Below are positions 52,015 through 60,691 of a DNA stretch of 64,000 bases, in pieces. The notes below the pieces were generated by a model, which made no database searches, had not been told where the DNA came from, and saw nothing but the letters and a program-made list of their open reading frames with translations. The stretch's first letter is position 1. Every line of letters begins with the position of its first letter. This DNA comes from Bacteroidia bacterium. Lineage in GTDB: Bacteria; Bacteroidota; Bacteroidia; Palsa-965. The stretch lies in the NCBI GenBank assembly GCA_025454955.1, contig JALONL010000004.1, forward strand, positions 1 to 64,000, written 5' to 3'. The translations under genes were made by a program, and so were the position numbers.

Positions 52015-53985
52015 TTACTGAATCTGTACCGGAACAACCTGTACGCCTGTGGCTGTTACCACACGCACCACGTAAGCACCGGCCGCATAGCCTTTGAGCG
52101 ATACGGGATAGTTGCCGTTGAGCAGTCCCTGCACCTGTGTGGTGAATACGGTTTCGCCAATTACGTTGGTGATGGTAATGGTGGCATCGGTTACTTCGGC
52201 AAAATTGTACACCAGCACAAACTCACCATTGCCGGGGTTCGGATATACATTAATGCCGTTTACCGCAGTTTCGATGATACCAGTGGTGAAGTTAACGAGT
52301 ACAGAAGCGGTGTCTGAGCAGCCGTTTGCATCGGTAATGGTTACGGTGTAGGTGCCGGGAAGCAGGCTGTCGGCTACCATGCTGGTATCGCCGTTGCTCC
52401 AGAGATAGGTAAACGGCGAAGCGCCGCCACTTACCGAAGCTGTGGCCTCACCATCGTTGCAGCCACCGCACGAAGCCAGGGTATTGTTGCTGGCCGAGGC
52501 CGCAGGCGGATTGGTAAGGCAATTGGGGCCAAAGTTGGGACGAAGCACCAGCGGTTTGGCAAAACTGGGACCAAAAGCTTCTGCGTTGCCCCAGCCACCC
52601 AGCGGAGAAGTGGGCCAGTTTACCCAAACCGTGCGCGGTGTGAAAATATCCTGTGTCAGGCCAATCTGAACGATGCTGTCTCCTACAAACTCAATGGCTG
52701 CCACTACATACGTGCCGGGATTAAGCAAAAGATCAGCAGTCATGTTGAGTGTATATACGCGGGCGCTGTCGTCGGGATAGGTAATGGTATCGGTGCCGCC
52801 AATGATAGTGTTGGGGGTTCCGTTGGGCAATGTGCTGTAAATAACCTGTGCGTAAGGGCGGCCGGTGAAGCCTAAGGTTACATAAGAAGTAACCGAGGTA
52901 AGTACCGTAGTGCTGGTAATGGTAAAGCTCTGTCCGATGAAACCACCGTTTCCTGCACCAATGCCAATACTGCCGTTTACAATGCTGTTATCGCGTGCAT
53001 ACACCGAATCGTTTACAAAAACAGAATAGGGCCAGAAATTGGTATCGTTACCTGCCACCTGATCGGCTTCGTTAATGAGCGTGTTGAAGCGGAATACATA
53101 ATCATCGGCCACAGTGGGTGTAAACGAACCGGCATTAAATGTGGCTGTGGCATTACCGGCCAGCGATGCCTGAGCGGCGCTGGTAGTGGTATATACTATT
53201 GCGTTGCTGCTGTTGAGCACATCTACTTTGAGACGTACATTGGTTACCGCCTGTAAGCCGTTGTTGCGGATATTGGCCACAAGCGGAAGTGCGGTGACCT
53301 GTGCAAGCGGTATCTGGGTGTACTGAGAAACAGTATCCACAACCGTTACCTGCGCATCATGATTCACCTGAACTTCTACGGTCACATCATCAATCAGCAG
53401 CAGAAACTGGTTGTTGCTGTTGTTGCGGTAAGCAATGTACACCGACTGGCCTGCATAAGCCGCAAGACTTACCTGACGGGCAGTCCAGGTGGTATTTTCG
53501 GCAGCAATGCTGAAAATTGAAGTAGAGTTGGTAATCTGGTTGCCAATAACACCGTTGCTTCCGGTGGGCGGTCCCTGTGCAGAAGTCATAATGCGTATTT
53601 CATAGCCATCGGGATACAGCGGATCATAGCTAATGGCGTTCCATTTCAATACGCAGTTGGCGGGCAACGGACCAATGAGCGGTGTCCACATCCAGTCGTT
53701 GGCTATGCCCACCGGGTCGGTCCACGAGGTACTGAAGGCGGCCGAGTCGGTTACGCTGTTCGCAAAGTCCTCACGGCGTTCCCAGGCATCGTTTACATAC
53801 GCTACGCCCGCATCCGGAGGAACATTATCTACATTACGCAGCAACCAGCCGGCAGGAAATGTGTAGGTACCGGCACCACCAGAAGTAGAGCCGCCAATAC
53901 CGTCGAAATCTTCCTGGAAAATTACTTGTGCATGAAGCGAGAAGGCCGCAGCGAGGCAGCCGAGCAGTGTAAAAATTCTTTTCAT
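52015..53985 (-). CDS. T9SS protein with choice-of-anchor J domain
   Basis: A 656-residue exported protein from ATG 53985 (signal MKRIFTLLGCLAAAFSLHAQ). The N-terminus is a cleaved-adhesin/choice-of-anchor J domain (VIFQEDFDG, FPAGWLLRNVD, NDWMWTPLI), followed by beta-sandwich domains, one SprB repeat (SCGGCNDGEATASVSGG) and a T9SS type A sorting domain (VYPNPGNGEFVLVYN). A surface adhesin or glycan-binding protein. Confidence 0.88.
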   Translation of the reverse strand: MKRIFTLLGCLAAAFSLHAQVIFQEDFDGIGGSTSGGAGTYTFPAGWLLRNVDNVPPDAGVAYVNDAWERREDFANSVTDSAAFSTSWTDPVGIANDWMWTPLIGPLPANCVLKWNAISYDPLYPDGYEIRIMTSAQGPPTGSNGVIGNQITNSTSIFSIAAENTTWTARQVSLAAYAGQSVYIAYRNNSNNQFLLLIDDVTVEVQVNHDAQVTVVDTVSQYTQIPLAQVTALPLVANIRNNGLQAVTNVRLKVDVLNSSNAIVYTTTSAAQASLAGNATATFNAGSFTPTVADDYVFRFNTLINEADQVAGNDTNFWPYSVFVNDSVYARDNSIVNGSIGIGAGNGGFIGQSFTITSTTVLTSVTSYVTLGFTGRPYAQVIYSTLPNGTPNTIIGGTDTITYPDDSARVYTLNMTADLLLNPGTYVVAAIEFVGDSIVQIGLTQDIFTPRTVWVNWPTSPLGGWGNAEAFGPSFAKPLVLRPNFGPNCLTNPPAASASNNTLASCGGCNDGEATASVSGGASPFTYLWSNGDTSMVADSLLPGTYTVTITDANGCSDTASVLVNFTTGIIETAVNGINVYPNPGNGEFVLVYNFAEVTDATITITNVIGETVFTTQVQGLLNGNYPVSLKGYAAGAYVVRVVTATGVQVVPVQIQ

Positions 53986-54071
53986 TATGTGTGAATTACA
54001 GGTTTGGTGGGGCACTGTTTGCGGGCAAATTTAGTCTTTTAACCCTGCCAAAATACACCTGTCCGATTCGT

Positions 54072-55289
54072 TCATTCAAAATCCTTGTAAAGCAGGTATT
54101 TCTTCCTGATTACTTTATACTTCACCAGATCGGGCTCCCAGATTTTCCGGATGTCCATTTCACTTGCTCCCGAAATAATCTGTTGCCTGAACTCTGCCGT
54201 GCCAGCAAGTTTTTCGAAAAACGGATTGAAGAAGTTTGTTTTGTCGGGCATGTCTTTGTAGGCACCCATGAGCCAGAATAAATACAGCTTGTGATAATCG
54301 CGCACATACATCATTGCAAAATCGCGGAGGTCGTGACCGTGGCACAACTGCCCTTTGTAGAGCGGATCAGGCGCGCCGGTGCGGGGTGCGGGTGTAAACG
54401 TAAACGGCGCCTGCTTCAGATCGGGATGACCTATTACCTGAAACGGAAAATCGGTGCCGCGGCCCACGCTCATTACCGTGCCTTCGAAAAAGCAGAGCGA
54501 GGGGTAAAGGTACACGGCAGTCATGTTGGGCAAGTTGGGCGAAGGTGCCACGGGTAGCTGATACCAGTCGGTATGCGAGTAGCCTTCGCAGCTTACCCAG
54601 CTCAGGTCGCATTTTATGCCGTTGGTGAGCCAGCCTTCTCCGTTTACCATGCGGGCGTATTCGGCCACGGTCATGCCATGCACTACCGGCACCGGATGCA
54701 GACCTACAAACGATTTGTATTCGGGTTTAAGCACGGGGCCGTCTATGTAGTAGCCGTTTGGGTTGGGGCGGTCGAGCACGAGGAGTTTTTTCTTCTGCTC
54801 GGCGCAGGCTTCCATTACATAGGTAAGCGTGGATATATATGTATAAAAGCGCACACCCACGTCCTGAATATCGAATACCACAATGTCGATTCCTTTGAGG
54901 TCTTTGGCGGTGGGCTTTTTATGTTCGCCGTAGAGCGATATAATGGGCAGTCCGGTTTTGGCATCTTTGGCAGAGGCTACTTTTTCGCCGTTGGCAGCCA
55001 TGCCGCGGAAGCCGTGTTCGGGTGCAAACACTTTTTTTACGCGTATGCCACATTTGAGCAGGGTATCGAGCAAATGAGTCTGCCCGATAAGCGAAGTATG
55101 GTTGGCTACCAGTGCCACCGATTTGCCCTGGAGCAGCGGTTTCCATACTTCGGTGCGCTCGGCACCGGTGCGTATGTCGGCATCGGTTTTTTCAATGTTT
55201 TGCTTGCCCAGCACGGTAATCTGAGCCTGATTTACGGCGGGCAGAAAAAGCAGGAAGAGGAAAAGCGAAAGGTTAACACGCATTTGCAT
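54072..55289 (-). CDS. DUF1343/NamZ-type exo-beta-N-acetylmuramidase
   Basis: From ATG 55289, a 405-residue exported enzyme (signal MRVNLSLFLFLLFLPAV). DUF1343 core: VALVANHTSLIG, FAPEHGFRG, DIQDVGVRFYTYI, LDRPNPNG, WYQLPVAPSPNLPN. Family members remove N-acetylmuramic acid from peptidoglycan ends and feed cell-wall recycling. The longer upstream frame is antisense noise. Confidence 0.9.
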   Translation of the reverse strand: MQMRVNLSLFLFLLFLPAVNQAQITVLGKQNIEKTDADIRTGAERTEVWKPLLQGKSVALVANHTSLIGQTHLLDTLLKCGIRVKKVFAPEHGFRGMAANGEKVASAKDAKTGLPIISLYGEHKKPTAKDLKGIDIVVFDIQDVGVRFYTYISTLTYVMEACAEQKKKLLVLDRPNPNGYYIDGPVLKPEYKSFVGLHPVPVVHGMTVAEYARMVNGEGWLTNGIKCDLSWVSCEGYSHTDWYQLPVAPSPNLPNMTAVYLYPSLCFFEGTVMSVGRGTDFPFQVIGHPDLKQAPFTFTPAPRTGAPDPLYKGQLCHGHDLRDFAMMYVRDYHKLYLFWLMGAYKDMPDKTNFFNPFFEKLAGTAEFRQQIISGASEMDIRKIWEPDLVKYKVIRKKYLLYKDFE

Positions 55290-55361
55290 GGCGAAAAGTA
55301 ACAAGAATCGTGCAACCTGCCCACGTCGTTCTGCAACGATAAACCGTATTTTTACCGCCGC

Positions 55362-56609
55362 ATGGCAGAACGCTGGCTTTTCGAACGGCTTATTTCGCGA
55401 CGCATGACCTCGCAGGCGGCGGCATCGGGGCGTATTTCGCGGCCCATTGTGCGTGTGGCCGTGGGCGGTATCGCCGTGGGTCTGGCCGTTATGCTGCTGG
55501 CGCTGGCCGTAATGAACGGCTTTCAGGGCGAAATACGTAAAAAGGTTATTGGCTTTGGGTCGCACATTCAGATTACCGGTTACGACAGCAACGAATCGCT
55601 GGAGGCCGATTCGCTGAGCCGTTTTCAGCCCGGTGTGGAAGCACTGAAGCAGCAGCCCAACATACGCCATATACAGGTGTTTGCCACCAAAGCCGGATTG
55701 GTAAAGGCAGGCGACCAGCTTTCGGGTGTGGTGCTTAAAGGCATTGACCGCGATTTCGACTGGAGTTTTTTTCGCCAGAATCTGCGCGAGGGCAAACTGC
55801 TTTCGCTGCCTTCCGATCCGGATTCATCTTCTACCCAGGTACTCATTTCGCGTGTTATTGCCAATAAATTAAAGCTCAATACCGGCGATAAATTCCGCAT
55901 GTATTTTCTGCGCGAAAACGCCACCCGCCAGCGCGCATTTACCGTGGCCGGCATATACGAAACCGGGCTCACCGACGGCTTCGACGACCGCTTTATTCTC
56001 TGCGATATCCGCCAGGTGCAGAAACTCAACAACTGGAGCCGCGATGCAGTGGCCGGTTTTGAAATTCTCGTAAACGATTTCAACCAGTTGGAGGCCACCA
56101 CCGAGCTTGTGCGCTCGGAAATTGACGTAAACCTTTACGCCGAAAGCATACGCGAACTCACGCCGCAAATTTTCTCGTGGCTCGATGTGCTGGATGTGAA
56201 TGCCCTCATTATTATCGCCCTCATGCTTTTTGTAAGCATGATTAATATGATTTCGGCCCTGCTCATTCTCATTCTCGACCGCACGCAAATGATTGGCATT
56301 CTCAAAGCCATGGGCGCAGCCGACAGGCAAATTATGCGTGTGTTTCTGATGCACGCTTCGAGGCTTATCGGCTGGGGAATACTCATTGGCAATGTGCTGG
56401 GGCTGGGGCTTTGCGTGCTTCAAAAGCAATTCGGCATTGCCAAACTCGACGAAGCCTCTTACTATCTGAGCACCGTGCCCGTGCATATTGAGTGGTGGCA
56501 GGTAATTGCTGTAAATGCGGCCACGTTTGTACTTTGCCAGGTGGCCTTGTTGCTTCCGGCGCTTGTGGTGAGCCGTATTTCGCCGGTGAAGGCAATCAGG
56601 TTCAGTTAA
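55362..56609 (+). CDS. LolE/LolC-like ABC transporter permease
   Basis: A 415-residue FtsX-family permease. An N-terminal membrane helix (about residues 32-52) precedes a periplasmic MacB-like domain of about 200 residues, and three helices lie near the C-terminus (about 280-303, 325-348 and 378-400). It would extract lipoproteins from the inner membrane with a LolD-type ATPase, which is not in the window. Confidence 0.9.
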   Translation: MAERWLFERLISRRMTSQAAASGRISRPIVRVAVGGIAVGLAVMLLALAVMNGFQGEIRKKVIGFGSHIQITGYDSNESLEADSLSRFQPGVEALKQQPNIRHIQVFATKAGLVKAGDQLSGVVLKGIDRDFDWSFFRQNLREGKLLSLPSDPDSSSTQVLISRVIANKLKLNTGDKFRMYFLRENATRQRAFTVAGIYETGLTDGFDDRFILCDIRQVQKLNNWSRDAVAGFEILVNDFNQLEATTELVRSEIDVNLYAESIRELTPQIFSWLDVLDVNALIIIALMLFVSMINMISALLILILDRTQMIGILKAMGAADRQIMRVFLMHASRLIGWGILIGNVLGLGLCVLQKQFGIAKLDEASYYLSTVPVHIEWWQVIAVNAATFVLCQVALLLPALVVSRISPVKAIRFS

Positions 56610-56646
56610 ATTCAACGCCCTTTTCAATTTCATTTACTGCCAAAAA

Positions 56647-56907
56647 TATACCCGATCGGGTATAAAATGCTGGATATTGGGAAAATTATACCTGATCGGG
56701 TATAAATAAATGAGTTTAGTAATATTTTATACCCTTTCAGGTATAAATAAATGAGTTTAGTAATATTTTATACCCTTTCGGGTATAAAATGAAGCGAATC
56801 ATAAAAACTATACCCTTTCGGGTATAATTATGCAAGGAAGGATAATTTTATACCCGATCAGGTATAAAATAAAAGGATTTTACTATCTTTATACCCTATC
56901 GGGTATA
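56647..56907. promoter_or_regulatory. Seven evenly spaced palindromic operators of the hip operon
   Basis: Seven 18-bp palindromes of the form TATACCCGATCGGGTATA start at 56647, 56687, 56728, 56769, 56809, 56849 and 56890. Centre-to-centre spacing is 40-41 bp throughout. The central bases vary (CCCGATCGGG, CCTGATCGGG, CCCTTTCAGG, CCCTTTCGGG twice, CCCGATCAGG, CCCTATCGGG). The spacers after operators 2 and 3 are identical (23 bp). The last operator ends 2 bp before the start codon of hipB, so binding would block transcription and, in mRNA form, could mask the start. The likely binder is HipB. Confidence 0.85.
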
Positions 56908-56909
56908 AA

Positions 56910-57128
56910 ATGGATTTAGCAAAACTTACAAAACAGTTCCGGAAAGCGGCCGGGCTTACTCAGGCCCAACTGGCCGAAAAGGCCGGTGTAGGGCTTCGTT
57001 TTGTGCGCGAACTGGAACAGGGAAAAGAAACGCTGCGATTGGATAAAATCAATCAGGTGCTTGGTTTGTTTGGCCTGACATTAACCGCAGAAAAAAACGA
57101 CGACACAGAACCAGAAGAAGAAAAATAA
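56910..57128 (+). CDS. hipB: HipB-like helix-turn-helix antitoxin/repressor
   Basis: A 72-residue XRE-type DNA-binding protein: LTQAQLAEKAGVGLRFVRELEQGK forms the helix-turn-helix. The acidic tail (NDDTEPEEEK) may contact the toxin. It lies 2 bp after the seven-operator array and 1 bp before the next gene, first in a tripartite hipBST-type operon. In such systems HipB represses the operon. Confidence 0.85.
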   Translation: MDLAKLTKQFRKAAGLTQAQLAEKAGVGLRFVRELEQGKETLRLDKINQVLGLFGLTLTAEKNDDTEPEEEK

Positions 57129-57129
57129 A

Positions 57130-57462
57130 ATGCGGCAGGCAGTAATAAAATTTAACGACCAGGACGCGGGCATTCTCTCAGAAGATGAAACAGGATATCA
57201 TTTCATCTATCTTGACAGTTACCTGAACTCCGCATTGCCGGTTGCCGTGAGTAAAACACTGCCGCTACAGAAAACCGCATTTAACAGCAAAATACTTTTC
57301 GCGTTTTTCGACGGACTAATTCCCGAAGGCTGGCTGTTGGATATTGCCGAAAAAAACTGGAAACTCAATCCCCGCGACAGAATGGGGCTTTTGCTGGCCT
57401 GTTGCAAAGATTGCATTGGCGCTGTATCTGTTCACCCGTTAACACCGGCAAACGATGAATAA
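57130..57462 (+). CDS. hipS: HipS-like protein, split HipA N-terminal subdomain
   Basis: A 110-residue protein matching the N-subdomain-1 of HipA (MRQAVIKFNDQDAGILSEDETGYHFIYLDSYL, and FFDGLIPEGWLLDIAEKNW). In hipBST systems this part is a separate protein and acts as the antitoxin. It overlaps the kinase gene by 8 bp. Confidence 0.85.
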   Translation: MRQAVIKFNDQDAGILSEDETGYHFIYLDSYLNSALPVAVSKTLPLQKTAFNSKILFAFFDGLIPEGWLLDIAEKNWKLNPRDRMGLLLACCKDCIGAVSVHPLTPANDE

Positions 57463-58393
57463 ATGTTTGTATTGTTATCAGCCTTTGGCGCACGGTGAAA
57501 TCGATTTTCATGCACGATGCAGCAAAAAAATATTCGGCACCGAAATTCCTCCGCAACTGGAATATACGGGAAGCGACATGCAGCAACTGGCCTCAGAAAT
57601 TATCAAAAGCCAGATTACTGTAACCGGTGTGCAGCCAAAACTATCGCTTAATATCGGTAAAAGCGAAACGGGTGTGCGAAAACTTACATTGGTGGGTTTG
57701 TGGGGAAATTATATTCTGAAACCGCCGGGACAATATTACCCGCAACTGCCCGAAGTGGAAGATTTAACCATGCACCTGGCCGAAATTGCCGGTATAAACA
57801 CGGTGCCGCATTGCCTGATACGGCTTAAATCGGGCGAGCTGAGCTACATTACCAAACGTGTGGACAGAAGCAAAAAAGAACCGGTACACATGGAAGACAT
57901 GTGCCAGCTTACCGAAAGGCTCACCGAAAATAAATACAGAGGTTCTTACGAGCAGATTGCAAAAGCAATAGCTAAATACTCGGTACAGCCCGGCCTGGAT
58001 ATTGTGAATTTCTATGAGATTGTGGTGTTTAGTTTTCTCACGGGCAATGCAGATATGCACCTGAAAAACTTTTCACTGCTGCAGCGCAAGGCGGGCGATT
58101 TTGTGCTTTCGCCCGCATACGATCTTGTGGCCACTACACTTGTAAATCCTGATGACAAGGAAGAACTGGCGCTCACACTGAATGCACGGAAAACAAAATT
58201 AAACCGAAGCGATTTTGAAGCGGCATTCCACAGCGCAGGGCTGACTATAAAGCAGCAGGAAAATATTTTCAAAAAAATGAGCCGTGCAAAAAATGCCTGG
58301 CTCGAATTTATTGGCCGGAGTTTTCTCAGCGCCCCAATGCAGCAACAGTTTGCCGAACTCATTGAAGCACGGGCGGCAAGATTAGGAATATGA
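57455..58393 (+). CDS. hipT: HipT-like serine/threonine kinase toxin
   Basis: A 312-residue kinase, shorter than full HipA because the N-subdomain is encoded separately. The N-terminus carries a zinc-like C-x2-C...H-x2-C (CLYCYQPL, DFHARCSKK). Gly-rich loop TVTGVQPKLSL contains the candidate autophosphorylation serine. Catalytic loop GNADMHLKNFSLL with Asp at about residue 198, and metal-binding Asp in SPAYDLV (about 224). HipT phosphorylates a tRNA synthetase to stop growth. The overlap with hipS makes a translationally coupled operon. Confidence 0.88.
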   Translation: MNKCLYCYQPLAHGEIDFHARCSKKIFGTEIPPQLEYTGSDMQQLASEIIKSQITVTGVQPKLSLNIGKSETGVRKLTLVGLWGNYILKPPGQYYPQLPEVEDLTMHLAEIAGINTVPHCLIRLKSGELSYITKRVDRSKKEPVHMEDMCQLTERLTENKYRGSYEQIAKAIAKYSVQPGLDIVNFYEIVVFSFLTGNADMHLKNFSLLQRKAGDFVLSPAYDLVATTLVNPDDKEELALTLNARKTKLNRSDFEAAFHSAGLTIKQQENIFKKMSRAKNAWLEFIGRSFLSAPMQQQFAELIEARAARLGI

Positions 58394-58467
58394 AAAGAGC
58401 GTGTAAACAGGTTTTACACAGGGGCTAAAACCTTAACTTTGCCCCGCATTCCAAAACCTGCCAAACA

Positions 58468-59847
58468 GTGACACCCGAAAAACTTGTCTTCGACAACATT
58501 CTTCAGACCATCGGCCACACACCGCTGGTAAGAATTAACCAGATTACCAAAAATGCCACCGCGGCCAAAGTGTATGCCAAGATTGAAACATTCAATCCGG
58601 GCAACTCCATTAAAGACCGCATGGCCCTGAAAATGATTGAGGATGCCGAACGCGACGGCCGCCTCAAACCCGGCGGAACCATTATCGAAGGCACATCGGG
58701 CAACACGGGCATGGGCCTGGCTATTGCAGCCATTATTAAAGGCTACAAATGTATTTTCACCACCACCGACAAACAGTCGAAAGAAAAAGTGGATGCGCTG
58801 AAAGCATTCGGTGCGGAAGTCATTGTGTGCCCCACCAACGTGGATCCCGAAGATCCGCGCTCGTACTACTCGGTTTCTTCGCGCCTTGAGCGCGAAGTGC
58901 CCAACTCGTGGAAACCCAACCAGTACGACAACCCTTCCAACGCACAGGCACACTACGAAAGCACAGGCCCCGAACTCTGGGCACAAACCGAAGGCAAAAT
59001 TACACACCTTGTAGTGGGCGTGGGCACTGGCGGCACCATTTGCGGCACGGCAAAATACCTGAAAGAAAAAAATCCGAATATCAAAATCTGGGGCATCGAC
59101 ACCTACGGTTCGGTATTCAAGAAATACAAGGAAACGGGCATTTTCGATAAAAACGAAATTTACCCTTACGTAACCGAAGGCATTGGCGAAGACTTTCTGC
59201 CCCAGAACGTAAACTTCGACCTCATCGACCATTTCGAAAAAGTAACCGATAAGGATGCCGCGGTAATGACACGCCGCATTGCCCGCGAAGAAGGCATTTT
59301 TGCAGGCAACTCGGCCGGTTCGGCCATGGCGGGACTTATGCAGCTTGCTCCGAATTTCAAGGACGGCGATGTGGTGGTGGTAATTTTCCACGATCACGGC
59401 ACACGCTATCTGGGTAAGATGTTTAACGACGACTGGATGCGCGAAAAAGGCTACCTCGATCGCACGGGCATGACCGCCAACGACCTTGTGGCCGCCGTAA
59501 AATCGGCCCCGCTGCAAACACTCGAAGTAAGCGACACACTCGAAACCGCAGCCCGGTTAATGAGCGCCAACGACTACTCGCAAATACCCGTAACCGACGG
59601 CGGCCGCATTGTAGGCTCGCTCAGCGAACAAACAGTGGTGAGCAAACTCATGCAGGGCCCTGATGCGAAAAAAATGACCCTCGACAAACTCATGCAGCCC
59701 GCATTTCCGTTTGTGGACAGTTCGGCTCCGGTAGAAGCACTCTCCGGCATGATTACCGCCGAAAACCCGGCCGTACTCGTGCGCGATTTCAAAACCGATA
59801 ATACATTCATCATTACCCGCCACGATATTATGCGTGCAATGATATAA
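58468..59847 (+). CDS. Cystathionine beta-synthase-like PLP enzyme with CBS domains
   Basis: A 459-residue enzyme from a GTG start. Fold-type II PLP domain: lysine in GNSIKDRMALKMI (about residue 52), phosphate-binding EGTSGNTGMGLA, GVGTGGTICGTA. The C-terminus has a CBS pair (from about 345, ANDYSQIPVTDGGRIVGSLSEQTVV). It condenses serine or an activated serine with homocysteine or sulfide. Next gene starts 4 bp later. Confidence 0.92.
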   Translation: MTPEKLVFDNILQTIGHTPLVRINQITKNATAAKVYAKIETFNPGNSIKDRMALKMIEDAERDGRLKPGGTIIEGTSGNTGMGLAIAAIIKGYKCIFTTTDKQSKEKVDALKAFGAEVIVCPTNVDPEDPRSYYSVSSRLEREVPNSWKPNQYDNPSNAQAHYESTGPELWAQTEGKITHLVVGVGTGGTICGTAKYLKEKNPNIKIWGIDTYGSVFKKYKETGIFDKNEIYPYVTEGIGEDFLPQNVNFDLIDHFEKVTDKDAAVMTRRIAREEGIFAGNSAGSAMAGLMQLAPNFKDGDVVVVIFHDHGTRYLGKMFNDDWMREKGYLDRTGMTANDLVAAVKSAPLQTLEVSDTLETAARLMSANDYSQIPVTDGGRIVGSLSEQTVVSKLMQGPDAKKMTLDKLMQPAFPFVDSSAPVEALSGMITAENPAVLVRDFKTDNTFIITRHDIMRAMI

Positions 59848-59851
59848 CGCA

Positions 59852-60646
59852 ATGGATTTTCCGGCTACACTAACCGACCAGATGGGGCGCCGCATCACAC
59901 TGATGCAGCGCCCCCGTCGTATTGTTTCGCTGGTACCTTCGCAAACCGAACTGCTCGCTCACCTCGGACTGAACGAAGAAGTAACCGGAATTACCAAATT
60001 CTGCATTCATCCCGAACATTGGTTCCGCACCAAAACCCGCGTGGGCGGCACCAAGCAATACGACTTAGCCAAAATTGCCGCCCTGCAGCCCGATCTCATC
60101 ATTGGCAACAAAGAAGAAAACGACCGGGAGCAGATCGAACAACTCATGCAGCTTTACCCGGTGTGGATGAGCGACATTTTCAATCTCACCGATGCGTTGC
60201 AAATGATTGAACACATCGGCGCAATTACAGGCAAAGCCACAGAAGCAAATGCACTTACAAAAGAAATTGAACGTGCATTTACATCGCTGGCACAGCTGCA
60301 AACGCAAACACGCCGCGCCGCATATTTCATCTGGCGCAATCCGTGGATGACGGCCGGGAGCCAAACATTCATAAACGATATGCTGCAACGCTGTGGTTTT
60401 GAGAATGTGTTTTCAGCCGCCAATTCTCGCTACCCCGAAATTACTAACGAACAGCTAAAGGCGGCAAAGCCTGAGGTAATTCTGCTTTCGTCGGAACCTT
60501 ATCCGTTTAAAGAAAAACACATTGCCGAACTGCAGGAAATTTGTCCCGATGCGAAGATTAGTCTGGTTGACGGAGAAATGTTTTCGTGGTACGGATCGAG
60601 ACTTTTAGCTGCGCCTGAGTACTTTTCCGCCATAATAAGAGAGTAA
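59852..60646 (+). CDS. BtuF-like cobalamin/metal-complex binding protein
   Basis: A 264-residue helical-backbone receptor (RRIVSLVPSQTELLAHLGL, ALQPDLIIGNKEEN, long central helix, AAKPEVILLSSEPYPFK) of the BtuF/FecB type. There is no signal peptide, so the protein would be cytoplasmic or exported in another way; the same odd feature is known in Bacteroidota homologues of this family. Co-transcribed with the PLP enzyme. Confidence 0.85.
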   Translation: MDFPATLTDQMGRRITLMQRPRRIVSLVPSQTELLAHLGLNEEVTGITKFCIHPEHWFRTKTRVGGTKQYDLAKIAALQPDLIIGNKEENDREQIEQLMQLYPVWMSDIFNLTDALQMIEHIGAITGKATEANALTKEIERAFTSLAQLQTQTRRAAYFIWRNPWMTAGSQTFINDMLQRCGFENVFSAANSRYPEITNEQLKAAKPEVILLSSEPYPFKEKHIAELQEICPDAKISLVDGEMFSWYGSRLLAAPEYFSAIIRE

Positions 60647-60691
60647 TCCTAACGCTACATTAGCCGCCCAACATTGCTTACCTTTAACCTT

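Noticed and set aside
56647..56907. CRISPR-like regular repeats
   Set aside because: Units are 18-bp palindromes with about 22-bp spacers, two of which are identical, no cas genes are near, and the array sits directly before hipB. Operators explain it better.
58414..59517. 367-residue frame antisense to the CBS-domain enzyme gene
   Set aside because: Antisense shadow of the PLP enzyme; low-complexity composition typical of reverse-strand frames.
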